From: JACSRF01 sp963695505 | GTDB taxonomy: Bacteria > Chloroflexota > Anaerolineae > Promineifilales > Promineifilaceae | NCBI GenBank assembly: GCA_963695505.1 | Contig: CAVOGX010000006.1 | Coordinates: 186,001 to 250,000 of the forward strand | Length of the DNA: 64,000 nucleotides | Direction of reading: 5' to 3' | In this document: positions 48,446 through 57,435 of the stretch, one piece after another | How the letters are laid out: the number at the start of each line of letters is the position of its first letter | Position numbering within the stretch: the stretch's first letter is position 1 | Notes under the pieces: model-generated | Told to the model about the DNA's origin: nothing | The model's input: the letters and a program-made list of their open reading frames with translations, nothing else | Databases searched by the model: none | Translations under genes and position numbers: made by a program

Positions 48446-48884
48446 AAGCGTTGCCTATCGTATTGCTCTAGCAGCAGGATTTTTGCAGGAAGCCGAACAG
48501 GATTTTACGCTTGAGCGGTGGCGTTCATGCGTGGACAATGCCCAATTGGCAGTAGAAAATTCTGGAAAGGCGATTTTAGCTCTGTTTGGCATTGTGCCCA
48601 AAACGCATGATCCCGCGCGCCAGATAGCGGCCATTTTGCGCGACCAGGAATTACCAGAAGGTATCAGCGAACTACTGCGGGCTATGCTGCCAGACTTGCT
48701 GGTTTTGGGCACGGAAGCGCATTTCCTGACGGATTATGGGGACGAAGCCAGCTACACGCTCCCTTGGGATTTATTTTCCCGGCAAACTGCCGAAGATGCT
48801 TTGCATTCTGCACGCCGTTTAGTTGAGGTGGTGCAGGCGTTACCAGACATGGTGCGAAACTGGCGCGATGAGAGTAAAAGTTAA
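48432..48884 (+). CDS. HEPN domain protein, copy B
   Basis: GTG start; 150 residues, with ERWRSCVDNAQLAVENSGK identical to copy A except one residue. THDPARQIAAILRD and TEAHFLTDYGDEASYTLPWD are also shared. No R-x4-6-H motif is seen. Its stop lies four bases before the ATG of PglC-like copy C. Confidence 0.78.
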   Translation: MNGAKSVAYRIALAAGFLQEAEQDFTLERWRSCVDNAQLAVENSGKAILALFGIVPKTHDPARQIAAILRDQELPEGISELLRAMLPDLLVLGTEAHFLTDYGDEASYTLPWDLFSRQTAEDALHSARRLVEVVQALPDMVRNWRDESKS

Positions 48885-48888
48885 TCTT

Positions 48889-49526
48889 ATGCCAACCATG
48901 GGGCATAATCGGGATCGGTCCTCTCACACCAAACGCCTTTTCGACCTCATTATCTCCGCCCTGGCCCTGCTGGCGCTTTCCCCCTTGCTTGGCCTGTTAG
49001 CTCCGCTGGTGCGCTTCAAGCTGGGCGCGCCGGTTCTCTTCCGGCAGCAGCGGCCGGGGCTGTACGGCCGTCCTTTCACCCTCTTCAAATTCCGCACCAT
49101 GACGGACAAACGAGACGCGCAGGGCAACCTGCTGCCCGACGCCGAGCGGCTGACGAAATTTGGCCGGTTTTTACGGGCAGCAGCCTGGATGAGCTGCCGG
49201 AGTTGTGCAATGTACTGCGGGGGGAGATGAGCCTGGTGGGGCCACGGCCGTTGTTGATGCAATACTTGCCCCGCTACACGCCGGAGCAGATGCGGCGGCA
49301 TGAGGTGCGACCGGGGATTACGGGGTGGGCGCAGGTCAACGGCCGTAACGCCCTCACCTGGGAGGAGAAGTTCGCCCTGGACGTGTGGTACGTGGATCAC
49401 CTGTCGTTCTGGCTGGACCTGAAGATTTTGTGGCTGACGGTGGTGAAGACGCTAAAGCGGGAAGGGATCAGCCAGGCGGGGCAGGCAACTATGCGGGCTT
49501 TTGAGGGGTCTGGAACGCAGGAGTGA
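48889..49526 (+). CDS. PglC-like phosphoglycosyl transferase, copy C, one frameshift
   Basis: ATG at 48889 (MPTMGHNRDRSS, then TKRLFDLIISALALLALSP). The frame changes near 49183, one base missing between RAA and SLDELPEL. The rest is complete: LRGEMSLVGPRPLL, GITGWAQVNGRNALTWEEKF and FWLDLKILWLTVVKTLKREG. About 211 residues, as in the monotopic PglC family. It transfers a phospho-amino sugar, such as diNAc-bacillosamine phosphate, to undecaprenyl phosphate. The full-length member of the triplicate set. Confidence 0.83.
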
Positions 49527-49529
49527 AAG

Positions 49530-50183
49530 ATGACACAGCAAATTGCAATATACGGTGGTGGAGGATTTGCCAGGGAAGTTGCTTGGTTGGTGCAATCTTG
49601 TAACCGAGAAAAAATTGAATATGAGGTTGTTTGCTTTATTGATGATAACCCAGACTTACAAGGGCAAGTTCAAAATCAGATTCCTGTTCTTGGTTTCACC
49701 GAAGCAAAAAAACAGTATCCTCAACTAAAAGTTGTGGGCGCCATTGGAAATCCCAAGACGCGGCAAATTGTGATGGAGAAAGTATCTAGTGCAGGATTAG
49801 GCACTGAAATCATTATCCACCCCAATGTTGAGTATTCAGAATGGATAGATATTGGTGAAGGGACAGTTATTTGTGCCGGCAATATTTTGACAACAAACAT
49901 TACACTTGGTAAGCATGTACAAATTAACCTGGATTGCACGATTGGTCACGATGTCATTATGGGGGATTACACAACGTTGGCTCCGGGCGTTCACGTTTCT
50001 GGATGGGTACATTTTGGTCAAAGGGTATATGTAGGAACAGGGGCGGTAGTAATTAATGGTACAAAAGACAGGCCATTAATTCTTGATGATGATGCGGTAG
50101 TGGGAGCGGGGGCCTGCGTGACAAAATCTGTTAGTCCAGGGGTAACCGTTGTTGGTGTGCCAGCTAAGCCGCTTGCGCGATAG
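49530..50183 (+). CDS. PglD/NeuD-like sugar O- or N-acetyltransferase
   Basis: The 217 residues have the N-terminal nucleotide-sugar-binding part (IAIYGGGGFAREVAWLVQ) and a left-handed beta-helix (GEGTVICAGNILTTNITLGK, QINLDCTIGHDVIMGDYTT, where the His in IGHD is catalytic). The C-terminal AVVGAGACVTKSVSPGVTVV and GVPAKP complete it. It starts three bases after PglC copy C. In this context it fits the 4-amino acetylation step of a bacillosamine-type pathway. Intact. Confidence 0.85.
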   Translation: MTQQIAIYGGGGFAREVAWLVQSCNREKIEYEVVCFIDDNPDLQGQVQNQIPVLGFTEAKKQYPQLKVVGAIGNPKTRQIVMEKVSSAGLGTEIIIHPNVEYSEWIDIGEGTVICAGNILTTNITLGKHVQINLDCTIGHDVIMGDYTTLAPGVHVSGWVHFGQRVYVGTGAVVINGTKDRPLILDDDAVVGAGACVTKSVSPGVTVVGVPAKPLAR

Positions 50184-50217
50184 GTTGGTTGTTTACTTCC
50201 TAAGCACAATAACCTCG

Positions 50218-50322
50218 GGGGCGTGGAGTACCATTGGCGCAGGGGCGGTGGTGGTGCATAATCAGGGGGATTGGGTAACGGCCGTAGGCAATCCCGCGCG
50301 CACCCTCTCACGAGACCAGTAA
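50218..50322 (+). pseudogene. C-terminal remnant of a second beta-helix acetyltransferase
   Basis: An open stretch of 34 codons reads GAWSTIGAGAVVVHNQGDWV and then GNPARTLSRDQ before TAA. This is the last coil and tail of a NeuD/PglD-type acetyltransferase, but not the same as the intact gene just upstream. It is a leftover of a duplicate or replaced gene. The 146-base gap has no other content. Confidence 0.65.
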
Positions 50323-50329
50323 ATAGTTT

Positions 50330-51487
50330 ATGATCACACAACGCATTTATCTTTCACCGCCGCATATGTCCGGTCTGGAGCAACAGTACGTCCAGGAAGC
50401 CTTTGCCAGCAACTGGATTGCCCCCCTTGGCCCCAACGTGGACGCCTTTGAGCAAGAGTTTTGCGCCGCCACCGGGGCCAAACATGCCCTGGCCCTCAGC
50501 TCGGGCACGGCCGCGCTGCACCTGGCGCTGCGCTTATGCGGCGTAGGTCCAGGGGACGAGGTGCCGGTCTCCACCCTGACTTTCAGCGCCAGCGTCAACC
50601 CCATTATCTACGAGGGTGGCTGCCCCACTTTTATCGACAGCGAGCGGGAAAGCTGGAATATGGACCCGGCGCTGCTGGTCGAAACATTGGCCAAACGGGC
50701 TCGGGCGGGCAGGCTGCCCAAAGCGGTGGTGGTGGTGCATCTCTATGGCCAGAGCGCTGACCTGGAACCGGTGATGGCCGCGTGTCAGGAATACGGCGTG
50801 CCGCTGATTGAGGACGCGGCGGAAGCGCTGGGGGCGACCTACCGGGGACGGACGCCCGGCACTTTGGGAAAGGCGGGCATCTACTCTTTTAACGGCAACA
50901 AAATTATTACCACGTCCGGCGGCGGGATGCTGGTTTCCGACGACAAGGCGTTCATTGAACATGCCCGTAAGCTGGCCACCCAGGCGCGAGATCCGGCTCC
51001 CCATTACCAGCATTCGGAAATCGGCTTCAACTACCGCATGAGCAATATTTTGGCCGGGGTGGGGCGTGGGCAGTTGGCGGTGCTAGAAGAGCGGGTGCAG
51101 GCGCGGCGAGCTAATTTTGCCTATTATGAAGAGACCCTGGGTCATTTGCCGGGCGTGGCCTTTATGCCGGAGGCGTCCTGGGGGCGGCATACGCGCTGGC
51201 TGACGGTGTTGACGATTGACCCATTGCGCTTTGGCGCGGATCGCGAGAAAATACGGCTGGCCCTAGAAGCGGAAAATATTGAGGCGCGGCCGGTATGGAA
51301 GCCGATGCACTTGCAGCCCATCTTTGCCAATTATGAAAGCATTGGCGGTGCGGTGGCCGAAGAATTCTTCCAAAATGGGCTGTGCCTGCCATCGGGGTCT
51401 AATTTAACAGAATTAGATAAAGCGCGGGTAGTGGAAATTATCAGGAGGGTTCATACCTCTGGAGGTGATAATGACCCTGGATATTAA
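50330..51487 (+). CDS. PglE-like aminotransferase, DegT/DnrJ/EryC1/StrS family
   Basis: The 385 residues carry ALSSGTAALHLALRL (PLP phosphate loop), LIEDAAEALGATYRG (Asp to the PLP ring), and the PLP lysine in YSFNGNKIITTSGGGML. It would transfer an amino group to the 4-keto sugar made by the PglF-like dehydratase. Intact; the stop at 51487 overlaps the next gene by 17 bases. Start ATG at 50330 follows the acetyltransferase remnant. Confidence 0.88.
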   Translation: MITQRIYLSPPHMSGLEQQYVQEAFASNWIAPLGPNVDAFEQEFCAATGAKHALALSSGTAALHLALRLCGVGPGDEVPVSTLTFSASVNPIIYEGGCPTFIDSERESWNMDPALLVETLAKRARAGRLPKAVVVVHLYGQSADLEPVMAACQEYGVPLIEDAAEALGATYRGRTPGTLGKAGIYSFNGNKIITTSGGGMLVSDDKAFIEHARKLATQARDPAPHYQHSEIGFNYRMSNILAGVGRGQLAVLEERVQARRANFAYYEETLGHLPGVAFMPEASWGRHTRWLTVLTIDPLRFGADREKIRLALEAENIEARPVWKPMHLQPIFANYESIGGAVAEEFFQNGLCLPSGSNLTELDKARVVEIIRRVHTSGGDNDPGY

Positions 51488-51779
51488 ATCTTACCAAGAG
51501 CAATTAGCAGAATTATGCGTGATCTATGGCATTAAGCGGTTAGAGGTTTTTGGTTCGGCCGTGCGTGCAGATTTTAAACCGGAACGCAGCGATCTGGATA
51601 TTCTTGTTGACTTTGCTGAACAGCCGGAGGTCGGCGCTTTTAAAAGATATTTTGATGTGAAAGAGGCTTTAGAAAAGCTTTTTCAGCTTCCCATAGATTT
51701 AATTGAAATAGAAGCTATAAAAAACCCTTATTTTCAGAAGGTTGTAGATAAGGAGAAGGTGCTTGTTTATGGAGCTTGA
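51471..51779 (+). CDS. MntA-type antitoxin nucleotidyltransferase
   Basis: The ATG at 51471 has a very strong ribosome site (GGAGGTGAT). The 102 residues show LEVFGSAVRADF and SDLDILVDFAE, the GS and DxD motifs of minimal nucleotidyltransferases. MntA AMPylates and silences its HepT partner in studied pairs. It overlaps both neighbours: the aminotransferase stop and the HepT start. This pair belongs to a different subfamily from the two MNT-HEPN modules at 24.2 and 48 kb. Confidence 0.85.
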   Translation: MTLDIKSYQEQLAELCVIYGIKRLEVFGSAVRADFKPERSDLDILVDFAEQPEVGAFKRYFDVKEALEKLFQLPIDLIEIEAIKNPYFQKVVDKEKVLVYGA

Positions 51780-52125
51780 AGCCAAAAAGCTGGTTTATGA
51801 CATGGATCAAGCAGCGACTCTTATCGCAGAGTTTACCCAAAATAAAGGGTTTACCGATTATTCTGGGAACCCTATGCTGCGGTCGGCAGTAGAGCGGCAA
51901 TTCGAGATCATCGGAGAAGCGCTAAATCGTTTGAAGAAGATTGACAAAGGAGAAGCGCTGCTCAATCGCATCACTGATTACCAACGGATCATCGCCTTTC
52001 GGAATATTTTAGCTCATGGATATGATGCTGTATCGGATATGGTCGTATGGGATGTTATTGAGAACGGCCTGCCCATTTTGCGTGAAGAACTGGATGCTAT
52101 TAAAGAAGATTTAGGAATGTCTTAG
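51769..52125 (+). CDS. HepT-type HEPN ribonuclease toxin (DUF86)
   Basis: The 118 residues contain FRNILAHGY near residue 81, an exact R-x4-H-x-Y catalytic motif of HepT RNases. RQFEIIGEALNRL upstream matches the DUF86 helix. ATG at 51769 is preceded by AGGAGAAGGT. It overlaps the MntA gene by 11 bases and ends 15 bases before the PglF-like start, so the module is embedded in the EPS operon. Confidence 0.85.
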   Translation: MELEAKKLVYDMDQAATLIAEFTQNKGFTDYSGNPMLRSAVERQFEIIGEALNRLKKIDKGEALLNRITDYQRIIAFRNILAHGYDAVSDMVVWDVIENGLPILREELDAIKEDLGMS

Positions 52126-52140
52126 GTGTTGGGTGCAGGT

Positions 52141-54077
52141 ATGTGGAAAGGGATTCGTAACCGGCATTTTTTAATGCTGGACGTGGTGCTGCTGGCGCTG
52201 GCGGTTTATGCCAGCTTTGTGCTGCGGCTGGAACGCTTTCAGATTGACAGCTTCTGGCCCAGCGTGGTGCTGTTTGGCGGCGCGGCGCTGATGATGACGC
52301 TGTTCACCTTTCGCCAGATGGGCGTTTACGCGCGCTACTGGCAGTATGCCTCGGTGGACGAGATGCTGCTGCTGGTGGGGGCGACGACGCTGGCCACCCT
52401 GCTGGCGGGGGCGGCCAGCTTTTTGCTGCTGCTCTTTTTGCCGGTGAACTGGGTTTTGCCGCGCTCCATCCCCCTGATTTTCTTGCTGCTGGCGCTGGCG
52501 GTAACGGCCGGTCCGCGGCTGGCGGTGCGCACCCTGGCCATGTACGAGCGGCGCGGGCGGAGTATGCTGCCGGTGAAGCGGGTGCTGATGGTGGGGGCAG
52601 GGGACGCCGGGGCGATGATGGCGCGGGAGATGCTGAAAAGCGCGCAGATGGGCATGCTGCCGGTGGGCTTTGTCGACGACGACGCCAGCAAGCACGGGGT
52701 GCGAATTCACGGCGTGCCGGTGCTGGGCGACCGGTACGAGATTCCGCGGCTGGCGGCGCAGCAGGAGGCGCGGCAGGTGGTGATTGCCATGCCCACCGCG
52801 CCCGGGAAGACGATTCGCGAGATTGTGGCCATCTGCGAGCGGGCGCGGGTGGAAACGAAGATCATGCCCGGCATTTACGAGCTGCTGGACGGGCAGGTCA
52901 GCGTCAACCAGTTGCGCAGCGTGGAGATTGAGGACCTGCTGCGGCGCGAGCCGGTGCAGACGGACACGCCCGGCGGTGCAGGCGATGCTGCAAGGGCAAG
53001 CGGGTGCTGGTGACCGGCGGCGGCGGCTCGATCGGCAGCGAGTTGTGCCGCCAGATCCTGCGCTGCCAGCCGGCAGAGCTGGTGCTGCTGGGGCACGGGG
53101 AGAACTCGATCTTTGCCATTTACAACGAGTTGCTGCGGGCGGAGGGCAGGACCGGTAAAGCGTCGCCGGTGATTGCGGATGTGCGCTTTGCGGCGCGGCT
53201 GCAGCGGGTCTTTGCCAGCTACCGGCCGGAGATGGTCTTTCACGCCGCCGCGCACAAGCACGTGCCGCTGATGGAGACGAACCCGGGCGAGGCGGTGACC
53301 AACAACGTGTGGGGACGCGCAACCTGGTGCAGGCGGCCGAGGCGGCCGGAGGTGCAGCATTTCGTGCTGATTTCCACCGACAAGGCGGTCAACCCGACCA
53401 GCGTGATGGGGGCCACCAAGCGGGCGGCCGAGCTGCTGGTGCATCAGGCGGCGCGGCGCAGCGGGCACTGCTTATGTGGCGGTGCGTTTTGGCAACGTGC
53501 TGGGCAGCCGCGGCAGCGTGGTGCGACATCTTTAAGCAGCAGATCGCCGCGGGCGGGCCGGTGACGGTGACCCATCCGGAGATGACGCGCTATTTCATGA
53601 CCATTCCGGAGGCGGTGCAATTGGTGCTGCAGGCGGCGACGCATCGGCGAGGGGGGCGAGGTCTTTGTGCTGGACATGGGCGAGCCGGTGAAGATTGTGG
53701 ACCTGGCGCGGGATTTGATTGAGCTGTCGGGCTTGCAGGAAGGGCGGGACATTGACATTGAGTTTACGGGGATGCGGCCGGGGGAGAAGCTGTTTGAGGA
53801 GCTGTTTGTCCAGGGCGAAGAGTACCGGCGCACGGCCCACGAAAAGATTTTCCTGGCGGCTAACGCCAGCAGCCTGGTGAAGACCGAACTGGATGAGATG
53901 GTAGAGGCTTTGGTGGCGGCGGCGGATCGGGGAGATAGAACGGCCGTTTACCGGGGCTTGCAGAACCTCATCCCCGAGTTTGCGCCGGTGCAGGAGACGG
54001 TGGTGGGGCAGGGCAAACAGGCGGCGCGCCCCGCGGGCACGGAACCGGGGCAGGTGGCGGCCTATGCGCAGCAGTAG
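52141..54077 (+). CDS. PglF/CapD-like UDP-GlcNAc 4,6-dehydratase, membrane-bound, frameshifted
   Basis: ATG at 52141. Four N-terminal helices are followed by a CoA-binding-like domain (VKRVLMVGAGDAGAMM, VGFVDDD) and then the SDR domain: VLVTGGGGSIGSELCRQIL, MVFHAAAHKHVPLME, STDKAVNPTSVMGATKR (Lys of the M-x3-K catalytic set) and MRPGEKLFEEL. Frame changes occur near 52975-53000, 53310, 53350, 53465, 53525 and 53650; all look like single-base indels in G/C-rich runs. The total of about 640 residues matches PglF/WbpM. It makes the 4-keto-6-deoxy sugar that the aminotransferase and acetyltransferase upstream would use. Confidence 0.87.
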
Positions 54078-54089
54078 GGAGAGGCAGGC

Positions 54090-55251
54090 GTGAGAACAGG
54101 GCAAGGATATGGGCCGTGGCCAGATGTGGCGACGGCTCGTTTGTTTTTAGGGGGGCTGGCGCGGGGGGATGCGGCGGAAACGGCCGTATCGCAGTGGCAA
54201 AATCGCCTGGACGTGCCTACCCTGGCCCAATGGCTGATCAAGGCGGAGGTGGCGGGGCTGGCGCTGGCGCGGTACGGGGCGGCGTGGCCGGAACTGCGCC
54301 AGGCGCTGCAACAAGACCAGTTTGTGGCTGTCGCGGAGTGGGGGCTGCATACGCAAACGTTAACGCAGTTGGGGGCAGCATTGCATGAGGTGGGAATTAC
54401 GGCCGTTTTGCTCAAGGGGGCAGCCTTGGCGCTGACGGTGTACCCGCAGCGGGCGCAGCGCACCATGTCGGACGTTGACCTGTGGGTGCAGGAGGAGGAG
54501 ATGGCCGCAGCGGTAACGGCCGTAACCGGGATAGGGTTTGCCATTTACGGCAAGGCGGACCGGCCCCTCTCGCTGCAGCAGTTGGCGGCGGGGGAGATTC
54601 AGCTCTACCGTACGGAATGGGCGCAGGGGCTGGTGGAGCTGCACTGGTCGCCTTTTCCGGGCTGGTGGCTGCAGCGGGTGGCGCGGCCAGATGTGCAAGG
54701 TGTTTGGGCGCGTAAGGAGCGCCTGGCCACTCTGGAAGGAAAGTTGTATCAGCTTGCAGCGGAAGATATGGTGCTGCAGGTGGCGCTGCACCAGGTGGTG
54801 GGCAGCCAGTTGGGGGCCAAGCCGGTGCAGGGCTTGCTGGATATTGCCCTGACGGCACAGGTGCGGGGCGTGGATTGGCGGGTAGTAGCGGAACGGGCGA
54901 AGAAGTGGCGGGTGGGAACTGGCCGTGTACACCGTGCTCTCTTTGCTGGATGCTTTGATCGGGGCTGCGGGGGTGGAAAAGGCGCTGGAGGGGTTACTGC
55001 CGTCCCGCCTGCGGCGCTGGCTGATTGGGCGCTTTGTGTCCCCGGAAAAGGTGCTGGCCGCCCAGGACGTGCGCAGCGGGCGGGAGCGGTACGCGCTGCT
55101 GCTGCTGCTGGTGGACCGGCCGCAGGACATGCTTTACCTGGTATTTCGCACCTTGTGGCCGGAGCGGGAATGGCTGGCCGCGCGCTACGGCACGCCCCAG
55201 GCCAGCCGCTGGCGGCACTTGTGGCAGGTGGTGCGCCATGGGGAGATTTAG
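54090..55251 (+). CDS. Uncharacterised nucleotidyltransferase (PF14907 type), one frameshift
   Basis: GTG at 54090 with GAGAGG upstream. GITAVLLKGAALAL then RTMSDVDLWVQ (about residues 105-135) is the K-G and D-x-D core of the NTP_transf_5 family, which often occurs in EPS loci. A frame change near 54922 separates the last 108 residues (YTVLSLLDALIGAAG...). About 387 residues in total. No TA partner is visible. The substrate is unknown. Confidence 0.72.
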
Positions 55252-55338
55252 TCGTTGGTAGCTGGCTACTGGTTGCTAGTACCTATCCGTCTACCAGAGG
55301 TGGCACGGTCAGAAATCGGCCACAGCGGGTATAAATCG

Positions 55339-55367
55339 AAAGTCTCCGGAAGGGGATTTTTTGTTTT
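55339..55367 (+). terminator. Likely Rho-independent terminator
   Basis: AAAGTCTCC, loop GGAA, GGGGATTTT gives a nine-pair stem with two G-U pairs, followed by TTGTTTT. It would end the EPS transcript between convergent genes. Confidence 0.5.
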
Positions 55368-56100
55368 AGAGGAACTCACCGCCGTCAATGGGGATGGTGA
55401 CGCCGGTAAGAAACTCCTGGCGCAGCAGGTGCAGGACGTTGTGGGCGACAATTTCGGCGTTGCCGTGGCGGCGCAGGGGAATGCGCTGGTCGGCGATGCG
55501 CTGCAGGTAGTCCCAGCCCTGGCCGGGAGGCGGCAGGATGGCCCCCAGGGCGACCTGGTTGACGGCGATGCGCGGGGCCAGCTCCAGGGCCAGCATTTCG
55601 GTCATCTGCCACAGGCCCCCCTTGGTAAAGCGGTAGACGAAGTGGTCGGGGGCGGGGCGGCGGATACGGCCGTCGTTGATGTTGATGATTTGCCCCTGGC
55701 CGCCGGCGGGAATTTGGGCGGCAAAGGCGCGGCTGAGGAGGAAGGGGGCGCGCAGGTTGATGGCGAAGAGCTGTTCCCACAGGTCGAGGTCGGTGTTGGC
55801 GAAGCTGTCTTCCTCGGGAAATATGGCGGCATTGTTGATCAGAATGTCTACCTGGCCAAAGCGTTCCTGAGCGGCGGGGAAAATGGCCTGGACGGCGGCG
55901 GGGTCGGCCAGGTCGGCGCTGAATACGGCCGTTTCCACGCCAAATCCCCGTGCTGCTTCTTCTGTTTCGCGGGCGGGTTGGGCGGAACGGCCGTAATGGA
56001 TAAAGACGTGGCAGCCCGCTTCGGCCAGGGCCAGGGTAATGGCCCGGCCCACGCGCACGGCGCCGCCGGTAATGAGGGCTACTTTTCCGGGTAAGTGCAT
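55366..56100 (-). CDS. Short-chain dehydrogenase/reductase, pteridine reductase-like
   Basis: ATG at 56100 (MHLPGKVALITGG) follows AAGGAG; the ATG at 56121 has no such site. The protein of 244 residues has TGGAVRVGRAIT (cofactor loop, with the extra Arg typical of NADP-dependent pteridine reductase-like SDRs), INNAAIFPEE, and Y-x3-K in YRFTKGG. Catalytic Ser is replaced by Asp/Asn in ININDGR. The C-terminus IPIDGGEFL is normal. Substrate unknown. Intact; it begins the frameshift-free part of the window. Confidence 0.85.
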   Translation of the reverse strand: MHLPGKVALITGGAVRVGRAITLALAEAGCHVFIHYGRSAQPARETEEAARGFGVETAVFSADLADPAAVQAIFPAAQERFGQVDILINNAAIFPEEDSFANTDLDLWEQLFAINLRAPFLLSRAFAAQIPAGGQGQIININDGRIRRPAPDHFVYRFTKGGLWQMTEMLALELAPRIAVNQVALGAILPPPGQGWDYLQRIADQRIPLRRHGNAEIVAHNVLHLLRQEFLTGVTIPIDGGEFL

Positions 56101-56198
56101 GATATGCTCCTTTAACTGCATCGGGCGAGGCGGTTAGGGTTGAAGTTAGCCTGGCGAAATCATTAAGCTTTCCCACCGTTTCGCCCCTACGATCTTGA

Positions 56199-57332
56199 TT
56201 ACTGGTTACTGGCGGACGACAGCCCGCTAACGGCATTACCTGGGTCCACCAGGTCGGCAAATTCAACCAGGGGAGTGGTATGGCGCACGCGCAGGCGGTT
56301 CCAGGCATAACGGCCGTCGAAGCCGTGCCATTTGCCCCCTGAGGTGGTCACCGCGCCCCAAAAGTCCAGGTCTTGCAGCACGCTGATGGCATCTTCGTCG
56401 TACCATCCGGCCGGATAAGAAAAATAGCGCGGCGTATAGCCAATGTGGAAGGCAATGGTTTGCTGCGAGCCCAGGATTTGCCAGATGAGGAAATCGCGAG
56501 GCTGGCCGCGCAGGTCGGCGTGGGTGCGGGAATGAGACTCGAAGCGCATGCCGGCGGCGGCCATCTCTTCGACCATCTCCCAGGTCAGGTAGTTTTCGTA
56601 GCCGAAGTCGATGAATTCGCTGACGATGAAAAAGGTGGCGGTGTGGCCAAATTCCTGCAAGATGGGAAAGGCGTTTTCGTAATTGTCGCGGTAGCCGTCA
56701 TCCATGGTGATGATGACGGGTTTGGCAGGCAGCGTAATTTTGCCGGTAATGGCCAGGGAAAGGTCGTAAAAGTCGATGGTGGTGAAGCCATTTTCGGCAA
56801 GGTAAGCCATTTGGGCGCGAAAGTTGTTCGGTTCCACGGACAGGTCGGTGCGGTAGATGTCAGCATCTTCGGGCGGGATGCTGATGTAATGGTACATGAG
56901 AATGGGGACTTTGACGGTGTAGCTGTACGTACCCGAAGGGGTGGGCAGGGCGGGCAAGGTGGGCGTGGGTGAGGGGGTCTCGGTGGGCGGAACGGCCGTT
57001 GCCTGCAGCGTACCGGTAGCCGTAGGGGTGTCCGTAGGCGTTTCCGTCGGTGCTGCTGTGGGAGTGTTGGTGGCCGTCGGCGATGGCGTCTGGGTGGCCG
57101 TGGCGGTGGGGCGCAGCGTGGGCGTTGGGGGGACGGTAGTTGATGTTGGCGTAATCTGACTGATCAGAGTGGGCGCAGCAGCGGGCGTTGTCCTGCTCTC
57201 AATCATGGCGTCACTGTCCTGGCTGCCCAAAACGGCGCCCATGATGAAAATCAGAGTAATAAGCACCAGGACTGCACTAAAACAGCCCGTGCCATTGTTT
57301 GCTGCATGCTTCTTGCTCACTCGATCACTCAT
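56199..57332 (-). CDS. Secreted polysaccharide deacetylase with Thr/Pro stalk
   Basis: The 377 residues have an N-terminal signal anchor (about 18-37), a Thr/Pro-rich stalk (about 45-135) and a NodB domain: VPILMYHYIS, ITMDDGYRDNYENAF and MRFESHSRTHADL hold the metal-binding Asp and His residues. It would act outside the cell on cell-wall or EPS N-acetyl groups. Intact and monocistronic in appearance. Confidence 0.87.
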   Translation of the reverse strand: MSDRVSKKHAANNGTGCFSAVLVLITLIFIMGAVLGSQDSDAMIESRTTPAAAPTLISQITPTSTTVPPTPTLRPTATATQTPSPTATNTPTAAPTETPTDTPTATGTLQATAVPPTETPSPTPTLPALPTPSGTYSYTVKVPILMYHYISIPPEDADIYRTDLSVEPNNFRAQMAYLAENGFTTIDFYDLSLAITGKITLPAKPVIITMDDGYRDNYENAFPILQEFGHTATFFIVSEFIDFGYENYLTWEMVEEMAAAGMRFESHSRTHADLRGQPRDFLIWQILGSQQTIAFHIGYTPRYFSYPAGWYDEDAISVLQDLDFWGAVTTSGGKWHGFDGRYAWNRLRVRHTTPLVEFADLVDPGNAVSGLSSASNQ

Positions 57333-57435
57333 AAGTACGCATCATTGCGTGTAAAATTGGATTTGAGCATAGCTGACCCCCTATAGCGCGTCAAGGGTAT
57401 TAAGCATTCCCTTTGCCTATGATTTACGGCCGTTA

